The notes under the pieces were generated by a model. That model was not told where the DNA came from. It saw only the letters and a program-made list of their open reading frames with translations, and searched no databases. DNA of 64,000 nt from Nioella aestuarii (GTDB taxonomy: Bacteria; Pseudomonadota; Alphaproteobacteria; Rhodobacterales; Rhodobacteraceae): contig NZ_JBPBBA010000010.1 in assembly GCF_050896395.1 (NCBI RefSeq), positions 31,458-95,457 on the forward strand. Reading direction: 5' to 3'. The stretch's first letter is position 1, and each line of letters begins with the position of its first letter. The position numbers were made by a program, and so were the translations under genes. Shown piece by piece: positions 18,573-26,799 of the stretch.

Positions 18573-19939
18573 GAGGAGCTTTTCGGCATGTGACGTCCGG
18601 TGACGGCCTGATGGCGCGCGCCATGCGCAGCGCCGGGCTGAACCTTTTCGGATTCGGGTTCAGCCAGATTCTGCGACTGGCATCGAACCTGATCCTGACG
18701 CGGCTTCTGTTCCCCGAAGCCTTCGGTGTTATGGCCATGGTCTCGGTCTTCCTGATGGGACTGGCGATGTTTTCCGATGTGGGGGTCGGCCCCGCGATCA
18801 TGCAATCCAAGCGCGGCGACGACCGAGATTTCCTGAACACCGCCTGGACTATCCAGATTATCCGGGGCGTCAGCCTGTGGCTGGTGGCCTGCGCGCTGAC
18901 CTGGCCCATGGCGGTCTATTTCGGTGAACCCGATCTTGTGTACTACCTGCCGGTGGCCGCGCTGACGCAGCTTGTGCTTGGCTTCACCCCGACGCGCTAC
19001 GAGACCGCGAACCGGCATCTGCGGGCAGGGCGGGTGACGCTGCTCGATATGGGCACGCAGGTGGTGGGTCTGCTGGTGGCAATCCTGTTGGCCTGGTTGA
19101 CCCAATCGGTCTGGGCCCTGGTGATTTCCGGCGTGCTGTCGGCCATCGCGCAAGTGGTGTTGTTCGACCTTTTCCTGCCGGGCGAGCGCAATCGCTTTCG
19201 GTGGGAATCTGCTGCGGCGCGGGAACTTATCCATTTCGGCAAATGGGTGTTCCTCAGCACCATCGCGGGCTTTGCCATCGGTCAGGCCGACAAGGTCGTG
19301 ATCGGCGGCTGGCTCAGCACCCATGATTTCGGGATCTACAACATCGGCTTCTTCTGGGCGTCTTTTCCCTTCATGATGGGCTCGGTCGTGGTGCGAAAGG
19401 TAATGATCCCGATCTACCGCGAAAGCCCCCCGGGCGAGAGCCGAGAGAACTTTCTCCGCCTGCGCAGGATGCGCATGTTGGCAACGGCGGGAATGATCGG
19501 GATGGTCATGGTGCCCGCGTTCCTGGGGCATTGGTTGATCGACCTGCTCTACGACCCGCGCTATCTGGCGGCGGGCGGTATGGTGGTGCTGATCTCGGTC
19601 GTACAGATCCCGGCCATTGTTGGTGTCACCTATGACCAGGCGGCACTGGCGGCGGGGGATTCCAAGCGCTTCTTTGTGCTGGCCGCGACGCGTGCGGTGT
19701 TCGTGGTGGTCGGCATGGTGGTGGGGATCACGCTTTACGGTCTTCCTGGCGCGCTGGCGGGGCAGGGGCTGGCGATGCTGGCGGCGCATCCGGTCGTGGG
19801 ATGGCTGGCTTCCCGCAGCCGCGCCTGGGATCCGCTGCATGATGCGATCTACTTCGGCGTGGGTGGCGGCCTTGGTGCTTTGGCGCTGTGGTGGAACTGG
19901 CCTCTCATCGAGGCGCTGGCGGCGATCCAGGCGGGATAG
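18569..19939 (+). CDS. Polysaccharide flippase (Wzx/MOP-type)
   Basis: A 456-residue membrane protein with about 12 predicted helices, of the lipopolysaccharide/polysaccharide flippase family that moves lipid-linked repeat units to the periplasm. The N-terminal pattern SAGLNLFGFGFSQILRLASN, then TRLLFPEAFGVMAMVSVF, matches Polysacc_synt proteins. The start at 18569 overlaps the preceding GT2 stop; an upstream frame opening at 18527 would add 14 residues with less support. It is the only exporter-like gene in the EPS block; no polymerase or Wza/Wzc protein is present in the window. Confidence 0.88.
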   Translation: MRGAFRHVTSGDGLMARAMRSAGLNLFGFGFSQILRLASNLILTRLLFPEAFGVMAMVSVFLMGLAMFSDVGVGPAIMQSKRGDDRDFLNTAWTIQIIRGVSLWLVACALTWPMAVYFGEPDLVYYLPVAALTQLVLGFTPTRYETANRHLRAGRVTLLDMGTQVVGLLVAILLAWLTQSVWALVISGVLSAIAQVVLFDLFLPGERNRFRWESAAARELIHFGKWVFLSTIAGFAIGQADKVVIGGWLSTHDFGIYNIGFFWASFPFMMGSVVVRKVMIPIYRESPPGESRENFLRLRRMRMLATAGMIGMVMVPAFLGHWLIDLLYDPRYLAAGGMVVLISVVQIPAIVGVTYDQAALAAGDSKRFFVLAATRAVFVVVGMVVGITLYGLPGALAGQGLAMLAAHPVVGWLASRSRAWDPLHDAIYFGVGGGLGALALWWNWPLIEALAAIQAG

Positions 19940-19942
19940 GCC

Positions 19943-20959
19943 TCAGGTGGATTGAACAGGGCGCTTTATGTGTGCGTCGGGATCTTTTGTGGCTTGCCTC
20001 CACAGGATCGGGATCATTTCCCGATAGACTGCCCAGAGGCTTGGGTACGCAGGCGGGCATTGATCCGCGATCAGCCGGTGAAACCTTGGCAGAGCATGAT
20101 AGGGCACCGTCGGTGAGGCATGGTGTTCCAGATGGTAGTTCATGTTCATGTACAGGAACCTGAACACTGGGTTGATCAGAACCGTGCGGCAATTTTCCCT
20201 GTGATCGTCCACATTTTCCGCCAGCCCCGCATGTTGGGTAAGCCCCAGCAACTGGTGCAGCCATCCTGCGTAAAACCGTGGCCCAATGATGAAAAGCAGC
20301 GGCAGGAGCGTCATCCAATACACACAAGACAGCAGCAAGCCCGCCCAGATTGTCAGGTAAATCCGGCTGCTCAGTACAAGCCGTTTCGCCGCCCGTTCCG
20401 GGACGTAGCTTTGTTCCTGTGGTCCCAGACCGAACAAGCCATGCAAAACAATACGCCGGATTTCACCGATGCCTGACGGGATGAAGAAAAAGTCCAGCGC
20501 AATGCGCAGCAGATCAGCCGGCCGGGTAACCTGAATCTCCGGATCGCTGCCGACAATGATCGTATGTGTGTGATGTCGCGTATGGGAATAGCGCCAAAGA
20601 TATGCCTCGCGCAGGGTCATAAAGCTGCACAGCTGGTAGAGCCAGGTGTTCAGCCATCTGGTCCGAAATACGGTCCCGTGCGACAGTTCATGCCAACGGG
20701 CATCGGAAGAGGAATAGATGGTTCCGTAAACCAAGAAGGCAGGGATCGCCCAGTGACTGCCAAGGCTAAGCCAGGCCAGCCAGCCCGACAGCCCAAGCAA
20801 GGCAAACCAAAGCGCGAAGTTGACCAGCGCGGGGCCGTTCCTTGGTTCCCGCAAAGCGGCCAGGACTTCACTGTCGATCCGGGGCGTCCACCATCGAAGC
20901 GGGCGCGGGCGTTCACCGGGCTTTTGCTGCAAGCTGTAGTCGCGTGTCTCGAAAGGCAT
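19943..20959 (-). CDS. Membrane fatty-acid desaturase family protein
   Basis: A 338-residue di-iron membrane enzyme. All three histidine boxes are present: HELSH at residues 90-94, HTRHH near 125 and HLEHH near 285, separated by two pairs of hydrophobic segments. This arrangement fits the fatty acid desaturase/hydroxylase superfamily (acyl-lipid desaturase, beta-carotene ketolase-like and related). Start choice is open: the ATG at 21016 adds 19 residues (LDSIALVARVSKENWGAE) and neither has a strong ribosome site. It is convergent with the flippase and lies just downstream of ssrA on the same strand. Substrate not deducible. Confidence 0.82.
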   Translation of the reverse strand: MPFETRDYSLQQKPGERPRPLRWWTPRIDSEVLAALREPRNGPALVNFALWFALLGLSGWLAWLSLGSHWAIPAFLVYGTIYSSSDARWHELSHGTVFRTRWLNTWLYQLCSFMTLREAYLWRYSHTRHHTHTIIVGSDPEIQVTRPADLLRIALDFFFIPSGIGEIRRIVLHGLFGLGPQEQSYVPERAAKRLVLSSRIYLTIWAGLLLSCVYWMTLLPLLFIIGPRFYAGWLHQLLGLTQHAGLAENVDDHRENCRTVLINPVFRFLYMNMNYHLEHHASPTVPYHALPRFHRLIADQCPPAYPSLWAVYREMIPILWRQATKDPDAHIKRPVQST

Positions 20960-21029
20960 TTCGGCACCCCAATTCTCCTTGGACACTCTTGCAACCAATG
21001 CAATCGAGTCAAGCATCCGTCAGGCGATG

Positions 21030-21362
21030 TCCCGCAAGGCCAAATGATGGGGAAGTGCAGGCTTCTGTTGCCAGGTGCCTGCGAACCCCGCCTTACGCGG
21101 CTAGGCGTAAGGGCTTAGTTTCGGCGACCCGAACTGCTTACGCAGCCAGAGCCATTGCCGGAGCACGATTGTCGTTTGCAATTGTACTTGTTTCGCCGAT
21201 AACGGTGGCAGACAGCCGAGACAAAGCAAAACCCCTTTAGACGTTCGTCGATCCTGTTTCGGCCCCATGATCCCCAAACGAAGGATTTTGGTGGAGCCGC
21301 CGGGTACCGCCCCCGGGTCCGATCCGCTTATTACGAGCGCGTTTATGTCCATAGTCCCCCGA
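21030..21362 (-). ncRNA. ssrA: Two-piece (circularly permuted) tmRNA
   Basis: Ribosome-rescue RNA read on the minus strand. The tag frame at 21181-21143, stop TAA at 21142-21140, encodes ANDNRAPAMALAA, which fits alphaproteobacterial tmRNA tags. The coding piece starts GGGGCCGAAACAGGATCGAC at 21266. Upstream in transcription, the acceptor piece ends in CGGCTCCACCA at 21289; CGGCTCC pairs with GGGGCCG (7 bp, one G-U), and CCGGG/CCCGG forms the T-arm. So acceptor and coding pieces are in permuted order, separated by 22 bases (21267-21288) that would be excised. CCTTACGC/GCGTAAGG at about 21084-21106 forms a further hairpin. Outer ends are approximate. Confidence 0.9.
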
Positions 21363-21493
21363 AGGGCACATCCATAAGATAAGTCTTCAGCGCCGGCGGT
21401 TCAACGGCAATCATCCTCGAAACGCTTGATCGATCTCGAAAGGTGAAGAAGACTGGTTCGCATTCGAAACGAAATCTTAGGGAGGAAGGCCAT

Positions 21494-22144
21494 ATGAGAC
21501 CCAACTATCAGAAAGCCGGGCTTACGGCGCTTGCAACAGCGGGATTTATCGCAATGGCCGGTGCCGCGTCGGCACAATCGGCCCCGTGCCCGTCCAACGC
21601 CATGGGCATCACCAGCCCGACCGCTTGTTCCTGCGCCTCCGGCGGCGGAACCGGGGCGGTTTGGGGCACCAATGTCTATACCGCTGACAGCAATGTCTGC
21701 GTCGCTGCGGCCCATGCGGGCGTGATCGGCGCAGGGGGCGGACAGATACTGGTGACGCCGGGTGGCGGCTATCAGAGCTATCCCGGCTCCACCCAGAACG
21801 GCATCGCCACCAGCACCTGGGGGTCTTATGACCGCAGTTTCACGGTCACGCTCGTGTCAATGGAAATCCCCGCTTGCGGGACCATGCCCGCAGGGGCTGA
21901 GATCCATGAATGCAGCTGCCCGGCCGGACCCTACACCGGGTCCGCATGGGGATCAGACCCATATACCAACGACAGCAATATCTGTGTCGCGGCGATGCAT
22001 ACCGGCATGATCAGCGCTGCGGGCGGCACAGTGACGGTGCTTGCTGCCCCTGGGCTGCAAAGCTATCGCGGCTCGGAATGGAATGGGGTGAGCACGATGG
22101 ATTATGGCCCCTGGAGCGGCTCGATCAGCTTCGACCGGAACTAA
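21494..22144 (+). CDS. Secreted protein with two LCCL domains
   Basis: A 216-residue exported protein. The start is set by GGAGGAAGG just before ATG 21494; upstream in-frame codons lack a signal. Residues 1-32 form a signal peptide ending AGAASAQSA. Two similar halves follow, each with a CxCxxG entry (ACSCASGG, ECSCPAGP), a VWGT.YTADSNVCVAAAHAG or AWGSDPYTNDSNICVAAMHTG block and a G..SYxGSxxNGxxT end: the LCCL fold known mainly from animal extracellular proteins. Paired cysteines suggest one disulfide set per domain. Ligand unknown. Its stop overlaps the convergent GntR gene by four bases. Confidence 0.8.
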   Translation: MRPNYQKAGLTALATAGFIAMAGAASAQSAPCPSNAMGITSPTACSCASGGGTGAVWGTNVYTADSNVCVAAAHAGVIGAGGGQILVTPGGGYQSYPGSTQNGIATSTWGSYDRSFTVTLVSMEIPACGTMPAGAEIHECSCPAGPYTGSAWGSDPYTNDSNICVAAMHTGMISAAGGTVTVLAAPGLQSYRGSEWNGVSTMDYGPWSGSISFDRN

Positions 22145-22878
22145 CCGGCCTGCTCTTTCGCCCGCTTGGCCATAACCGAGCGGGCGAGCTCAACGGTGTA
22201 GCGTTCAAGCTGGCTTAGACCGTCGCTGGCGGCTGCTCCGTCGTGCGCTTCGATCGCGTTGGCAATCCGGGTATGAAGGGCGACGATTTCTTCCCGAGAC
22301 CGGGCCGTGAAGGTGATCATGTTCATCAGGGGCTGCATCGCTTCGACCGCGCCGGCCAGCTGGTAGGACAGCACCGGATTGTCGGCCCCGTCGACCAGCG
22401 CCCGATGAAAGGCCACGTCAGAGGCGCAGAAAGCCTCATCCGTCAGGCCCGGCTGTTGCTGGCGAAAGATCTCGGCGCGCATCGTGGCCAAGTGATCGGC
22501 GGTGCGGCGGTCTGCCGACAGCGGTGCGCAGGAGCGTTCCAGCGCATAGCGCGCCTCGCAGGCGGTGTCGAAGCTGACATCGTTCATCGACAAGAGCAGG
22601 GTCGAGGTGGTGATCTGCTGGCCATAGGCATCGGGATAGGACAGCCGGTTCACGAAGGCGCCGCCAAACGCCCCGCGCTGCGTGCGGATCAGCGATTGCG
22701 CCGCCAGACGTTTCAGCGCCTCGCGTACGGTGGAGCGCGATACATCGAACTGCTCGGCCAGTTCGGCTTCGGACGGCAGGCGTTCATCGACGATCAGATC
22801 GCCCGCGATGATGGAATCGCGGATGGCCTTGGCGATCTGCGCTGACAGGTCGGCGCTGCTCTTTGGGTCGATTTTCAC
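22141..22878 (-). CDS. GntR-family regulator, FadR subfamily
   Basis: A 245-residue transcription factor. The N-terminal winged helix-turn-helix shows AKAIRDSIIAGDLIVDERLP, LAEQFDVSRSTVREALKRLAAQSLI and a wing LIRTQRGAFGGAFV; residues 90-230 are an all-helical FCD ligand-binding domain with conserved Asp/His metal positions (FHRALVDGADNPVL). The start is a GTG. It is divergent from DUF2182-DUF1326-dmdA-acuI, with an inverted repeat between them, so control of that operon and of itself is likely. In Ruegeria a GntR-type gene lies beside dmdA-acuI. The inducer could be DMSP, acrylate or a derivative; that is inference. Confidence 0.88.
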   Translation of the reverse strand: MKIDPKSSADLSAQIAKAIRDSIIAGDLIVDERLPSEAELAEQFDVSRSTVREALKRLAAQSLIRTQRGAFGGAFVNRLSYPDAYGQQITTSTLLLSMNDVSFDTACEARYALERSCAPLSADRRTADHLATMRAEIFRQQQPGLTDEAFCASDVAFHRALVDGADNPVLSYQLAGAVEAMQPLMNMITFTARSREEIVALHTRIANAIEAHDGAAASDGLSQLERYTVELARSVMAKRAKEQAG

Positions 22879-22904
22879 GTAGCGTCACTTTCGAGATTTT
22901 ATTT

Positions 22905-22926
22905 GTCAGACATTTAAAAGTCTGAC
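22905..22926. promoter_or_regulatory. Inverted-repeat operator of the GntR regulator
   Basis: GTCAGAC at 22905-22911 and GTCTGAC at 22920-22926 form a perfect 7-base dyad around ATTTAAAA, and GACATTTAAAA recurs directly at 22909 and 22924. It lies 27 bases from the GntR start and 38 bases before the DUF2182 start, the usual place for a FadR-type site controlling both directions. Confidence 0.65.
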
Positions 22927-22963
22927 ATTTAAAACGCAAGACCTGAGTCGGGGAGGACCAGCC

Positions 22964-23725
22964 TTGCTTGCAACACGGATCAGAGCGATGCGGGGGCCGC
23001 ACTGGCTGGCGCTTTTTGCCCTGATCCTTGCGGCATGGGCGGCGCTTTACGCCATGTCGATCCCGGCTGATCTGCGCGCGGCGGGCCGTGTCTATGGAGC
23101 GGATTTCTGGGCCGACCTGTGCAACCTGACCCCGGATGCGGCGGGCTTTGTCCGGATGACTCTGATGTGGGCGCTGATGTCGGCGTCGATGATGGCCCCC
23201 ACGGCGCTGCCTGCTTTCGCAACCTATGAGGATCTTTCTCATACCGGGGCAGAGACCCGAATTCCGGCGCTCGTCGCAGGGTATCTCGTAATATGGCTCG
23301 GATTTTCAGTGATGGCTGCTGGCTTGCAGCTTGCCCTGCTGCGAAATGGGCTTCTTGATCCGTTTGGGTCCAGCGCGTCAGCGGCGTTGTCGGCTGGTCT
23401 CCTGGCGGTGGCCGGTGCCTATCAGTTCACGCCACTTAAGGAGGCGTGCCTGTCCAAGTGCCGTGCGCCGATGATGTTTTTCCTCCAGCATTTCGAGGAA
23501 GGCGCGTTCCGAAACGGGGTCAGGCTTGGCGCTGTGTGCCTTGGATGTTGTTGGGCGCTGATGTTGCTTGGCTTCGTTGGCGGGGTGATGAACCTGGGAT
23601 TCATGGCTCTCGCCACGGTCCTGATGGTGTTGGAGAAACTGCCCGATATCGGGCGCTGGCTGACGCGGCCGCTTGGAGTTGCGCTGCTGGCAGGGGCGGC
23701 ATGGGTCGCCATAACAGGAATCTGA
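22964..23725 (+). CDS. DUF2182 integral membrane protein
   Basis: A 253-residue protein with about six membrane helices. The DUF2182 hallmark, a Met-rich stretch MWALMSASMMAPTALPAF, is near residue 68-85, and a Cys-containing LKEACLSKCRAPMMFFLQH follows in the centre; relatives are annotated as predicted metal-binding membrane proteins. It starts at TTG 22964 with GGAGG seven bases upstream. It is 16 bases ahead of the DUF1326 gene, a pairing seen widely in bacteria. Function unknown; here it sits directly under a GntR operator and ahead of dmdA. Confidence 0.85.
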   Translation: MLATRIRAMRGPHWLALFALILAAWAALYAMSIPADLRAAGRVYGADFWADLCNLTPDAAGFVRMTLMWALMSASMMAPTALPAFATYEDLSHTGAETRIPALVAGYLVIWLGFSVMAAGLQLALLRNGLLDPFGSSASAALSAGLLAVAGAYQFTPLKEACLSKCRAPMMFFLQHFEEGAFRNGVRLGAVCLGCCWALMLLGFVGGVMNLGFMALATVLMVLEKLPDIGRWLTRPLGVALLAGAAWVAITGI

Positions 23726-23741
23726 GAGAGGAGAGAAAACA

Positions 23742-24428
23742 ATGGCAAGCGATCGTATCGAGACGCCCGCCCGCATTGATAACCGTCACCCGGCCTCATC
23801 GAAATCGGGCCACGGGGCGATTGAATGGGCAATCAAAGGCGAGCTTATCCTGAACTGTAACTGTACCGTGTTTTGCCCGTGTGTGGTGTCTCTCGGATTG
23901 CATCCGCCGACCGAAGGCCACTGCCAGACCTGGGGCGGTGTGCGCATCGACAGCGGCAATTATGGTGGCACGGACCTGTCGGGTCTGAATGTCGGCCTGT
24001 TGATCGAGATTCCGGGCATGATGAGCCGCGGCAACTGGAAAGTTGCGCTTTTCATCGACGAACGGGCCTCTGACGATCAGTTCAATGCGCTGGTCGACAT
24101 CTTCTCGGGTAAGGCCAAGGGAACCACGGGTCTGTTCAAGGTGCTTGTCGGCGAAGTCATCGGCGTGGAGCGTCAACCGGTTAGCTACGAAACCGACGGA
24201 AAAACTCGCCACATCACGGTCGGCCGCCGCATTGAGGGTGTCGTGTTCCCGGTCGGCGGCAATGATCCCGACGAAGATATCGTGATCAGGAACACCAAAT
24301 ACTGGATGGGCCCCGATATCACTGTCGCGACCGCCTCCAAGGGTAAAGTGCGGGCATTCGGTCGTGTCTGGAACTTTGATGGCCGCTCGGCCGAGATCTG
24401 CCAGATCGACTGGAAGGGCCCGCGCTAA
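23742..24428 (+). CDS. DUF1326 domain protein
   Basis: A 228-residue soluble protein. The conserved N-terminal cysteine cluster NCNCTVFCPC (residues about 44-53), followed by HPPTEGHC, looks like a metal site and defines DUF1326. Mid-region beta-rich motifs (VGLLIEIPGMMSRGNWKVA) are typical. No signal peptide is visible. AGAGAGGAGAG precedes the ATG. With the DUF2182 membrane protein it likely forms one functional unit; role unknown. An 89-base spacer with a stable hairpin leads to dmdA. Confidence 0.85.
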   Translation: MASDRIETPARIDNRHPASSKSGHGAIEWAIKGELILNCNCTVFCPCVVSLGLHPPTEGHCQTWGGVRIDSGNYGGTDLSGLNVGLLIEIPGMMSRGNWKVALFIDERASDDQFNALVDIFSGKAKGTTGLFKVLVGEVIGVERQPVSYETDGKTRHITVGRRIEGVVFPVGGNDPDEDIVIRNTKYWMGPDITVATASKGKVRAFGRVWNFDGRSAEICQIDWKGPR

Positions 24429-24452
24429 GGCGCTGATCAAACGAACAATTCC

Positions 24453-24478
24453 CGGGGGCCCTTTAAAACGGGCCCTCG
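24453..24478 (+). other. Stable hairpin between DUF1326 gene and dmdA
   Basis: CGGGGGCCC at 24453-24461 pairs with GGGCCCTCG at 24470-24478 (one G-U pair), loop TTTAAAAC, no T tract after it on the plus strand. It may be an RNA-processing or partial termination element that sets different dmdA and DUF1326 levels. Confidence 0.45.
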
Positions 24479-24517
24479 CGGGCATATCCCCACCCACCCT
24501 TGTTGGAGTCTGCCGTC

Positions 24518-25621
24518 ATGGCTCTGATTGCACCATCCCGCCGCCTGCGTCGCACGCCCTTTTCCGAGGGGGTCGAGGCCGCCGGAGTCAAAGGCTACAC
24601 GGTTTATAACCGGATGCTTCTGCCCACTGTCTTCCGCTCGGTCGTGGAGGATTATCATCATCTCAAAGAGGCCGTGCAGGTCTGGGACGTGGCCTGCGAA
24701 CGCCAGGTAGAGCTGCGTGGCCCCGATGCCAGCCGCCTGATGCAGATGCTGACCCCGCGCGACCTGCGCGGCATGTTGCCCGGCCAGTGTTTCTACGTTC
24801 CGATCGTCGATGAAACCGGCGGTATGCTGAACGACCCGGTTGCAGTCAAACTGGCCGAAGACCGCTGGTGGATCTCCATCGCCGACAGCGATTTGCTGCT
24901 GTGGGTCAAGGGCATCGCCTATGGCTACCGGCTGGATGTTCTGGTCGATGAACCCGATGTGTCACCCCTGGCGGTGCAGGGGCCCAAAGCCGATGATCTG
25001 ATGGCGCGGGTCTTTGGCGACTCGATCCGTGACGTGCGCTTCTTTCGCTTCGGGCATTTCGATTTTCAGGGCCGCGATCTGGTGATCGCACGCTCTGGCT
25101 ATTCGAAACAGGGCGGGTTCGAGATCTACGTTGAAGGCAGCGATATCGGTATGCCGCTTTGGAATGCGCTGATGGAGGCGGGCAAGGATCTGGATGTTCA
25201 CGCGGGCTGCCCCAATCTGATTGAGCGGATCGAGGGCGGCTTGCTGTCCTACGGCAATGACATGACCGACGACAACACGCCCCATGAATGCGGGCTTGGC
25301 AAGTTCTGTAACACAGCCACGGCCATCGGCTGCGTCGGGCGTGATGCGCTTCTGCGCGTGGCCAAGGAAGGCCCGGTACAGCAGATCCGGCCGGTTGAGA
25401 TTCACGGCGATGCAGTGCCGCCATGTGACCGGCTCTGGCCGGTGATGGTGGGCGACAAACATGTGGGCAATATCAGCTCGGCCGCGTGGTCGCCGGATTT
25501 CAACACCAACGTGTCCATCGGTATGATCCGCATGACCCATTGGGACGCCTTTACCGAGGTTGACGTGATCACTCCTGCCGGAGTGCGCGCAGCCACGGTC
25601 TACGAGGCGTTCTGGAACTGA
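24518..25621 (+). CDS. dmdA: Dimethylsulfoniopropionate demethylase DmdA
   Basis: GcvT-family enzyme that moves a methyl group of DMSP to tetrahydrofolate, giving methylmercaptopropionate: the first step of DMSP demethylation. The 367-residue protein starts MALIAPSRRLRRTPFSEGVE, then GVKGYTVYNRMLLPTVF and VWDVACERQVELRGPDA, matching roseobacter DmdA wording as I know it, and keeps the folate-binding GcvT fold with LPGQCFYVPIVDETGGMLND. Generic aminomethyltransferases differ at these positions. TTGGAG precedes ATG 24518. acuI follows after 52 bases, the arrangement described in Ruegeria. Confidence 0.88.
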   Translation: MALIAPSRRLRRTPFSEGVEAAGVKGYTVYNRMLLPTVFRSVVEDYHHLKEAVQVWDVACERQVELRGPDASRLMQMLTPRDLRGMLPGQCFYVPIVDETGGMLNDPVAVKLAEDRWWISIADSDLLLWVKGIAYGYRLDVLVDEPDVSPLAVQGPKADDLMARVFGDSIRDVRFFRFGHFDFQGRDLVIARSGYSKQGGFEIYVEGSDIGMPLWNALMEAGKDLDVHAGCPNLIERIEGGLLSYGNDMTDDNTPHECGLGKFCNTATAIGCVGRDALLRVAKEGPVQQIRPVEIHGDAVPPCDRLWPVMVGDKHVGNISSAAWSPDFNTNVSIGMIRMTHWDAFTEVDVITPAGVRAATVYEAFWN

Positions 25622-25673
25622 ATTCACTTGGATCGTCTTTCGGCCGATCCTAATGCAACGAAAAGGAGACGAG

Positions 25674-26669
25674 ATGTTTAACGCACTGGTCGTGAGAAAA
25701 GACGAAGAGAGCGGCAAGACCTCGGCTGCGGTGGAGCAGATCGGTTTGGATGATCTGCCCGATGGCAATGTGACAGTTGCCGTGGATTTTTCCACCGTGA
25801 ACTACAAGGACGGGCTGTGCATAGGGCCGGGCGGTGGTCTGGTCCGTAACTACCCGCATGTGCCGGGAATCGACTTCGCGGGCACCGTCGAAAGCTCTGA
25901 CGATGACCGTTACAAGCCCGGTGACAAGGTCGTGCTGACCGGCTGGCGCGTGGGTGAGAACCGGTGGGGCGGCTACGCTCAGAAGGCCCGTGTTCCCGCC
26001 GATTTCCTTGTCCCGCTGCCCGAGGGCATGAGCACCCGGCAGGCGATGGCCGTGGGCACCGCTGGTTTGACCGCGATGCTGGCTGTCATGGCGCTGGAAG
26101 ATCACGGCCTGAAGCCCGGCGACGGCCCTGTTCTGGTAACTGGTGCGGCGGGCGGTGTGGGCTCTGTCGCAACGGCGATCCTGGCCAATCTGGGCCATGA
26201 GGTTGCCGCTGTGACCGGCCGTCCCGAGCAGGAAGACTATCTGCGTGGGCTCGGAGCCAGCCAGATCGTCGCGCGCGAGGATTTGACCGAAGTGACCCGC
26301 AAACCGCTGGAAGCCGAACAATGGGCGGGCTGTGTCGATGCGGTCGCCGGCGCGATGCTGGGCCGGGTGCTGAAGCAGATGAAATACGGAACCTCAGTTG
26401 CCGCGATCGGCCTTGCGGGCGGCGCGGCAATCGAAGGCGCGCTCATCACCCCGTTCATCCTGCGCGGTGTGAACCTTCTGGGCATCGACAGCGTCATGCA
26501 GCCTTTCGCCAATCGTGAACGGGCCTGGCAGCGCATCGCGGCGGATTTGCCGATGGACAAGCTGGAAGCAATGATCGAGCCCGCCAGCCTGTCGGATCTG
26601 CCCGATCTCGGCCGGTCGATCCTGAAAGGCGGCGTGCGTGGGCGCGTTGTTGTTGACGTGAATGCCTGA
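25674..26669 (+). CDS. acuI: Acryloyl-CoA reductase AcuI (MDR family)
   Basis: NADPH-dependent medium-chain reductase that turns toxic acryloyl-CoA into propionyl-CoA in DMSP and acrylate metabolism. The 331-residue protein has the YhdH/AcuI pattern: VDFSTVNYKDGLCIGPGGGL, PGIDFAGTVESSDD, then a Rossmann motif VLVTGAAGGVGSVATAILA near residue 150; the zinc ligands of classical alcohol dehydrogenases are absent, as in this subfamily. AAAAGGAGACGAG gives an excellent ribosome site for ATG 25674. The dmdA neighbour makes the AcuI role very likely. A short GGATCG/CGATCC hairpin at 25630-25650 lies between them. Confidence 0.9.
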   Translation: MFNALVVRKDEESGKTSAAVEQIGLDDLPDGNVTVAVDFSTVNYKDGLCIGPGGGLVRNYPHVPGIDFAGTVESSDDDRYKPGDKVVLTGWRVGENRWGGYAQKARVPADFLVPLPEGMSTRQAMAVGTAGLTAMLAVMALEDHGLKPGDGPVLVTGAAGGVGSVATAILANLGHEVAAVTGRPEQEDYLRGLGASQIVAREDLTEVTRKPLEAEQWAGCVDAVAGAMLGRVLKQMKYGTSVAAIGLAGGAAIEGALITPFILRGVNLLGIDSVMQPFANRERAWQRIAADLPMDKLEAMIEPASLSDLPDLGRSILKGGVRGRVVVDVNA

Positions 26670-26678
26670 GTGACAAGG

Positions 26679-26760
26679 TTTCGCCGCCTGACGGCGGCGA
26701 TCCGCGGGGGGCTCTGCCCCCCGCATCCCCCCAAGTATTTTTTCCAAGAAGAAAGGGGAG
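26679..26760 (+). repeat. Dispersed intergenic repeat, copy B
   Basis: TTTCGCCGCCTGACGGCGGC, then GATCCGCGG, a G/C hairpin (GGGGGGC-TCT-GCCCCCC) and the AAGTATTTTTTCCAAGAAGA core. It closely matches copy C at 54284-54365 and shares its core with copy A. It directly follows acuI. Confidence 0.75.
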
Positions 26761-26799
26761 GGGCTTGACCGATTGCGCCGATCCGCGCACAAGCCAAGT

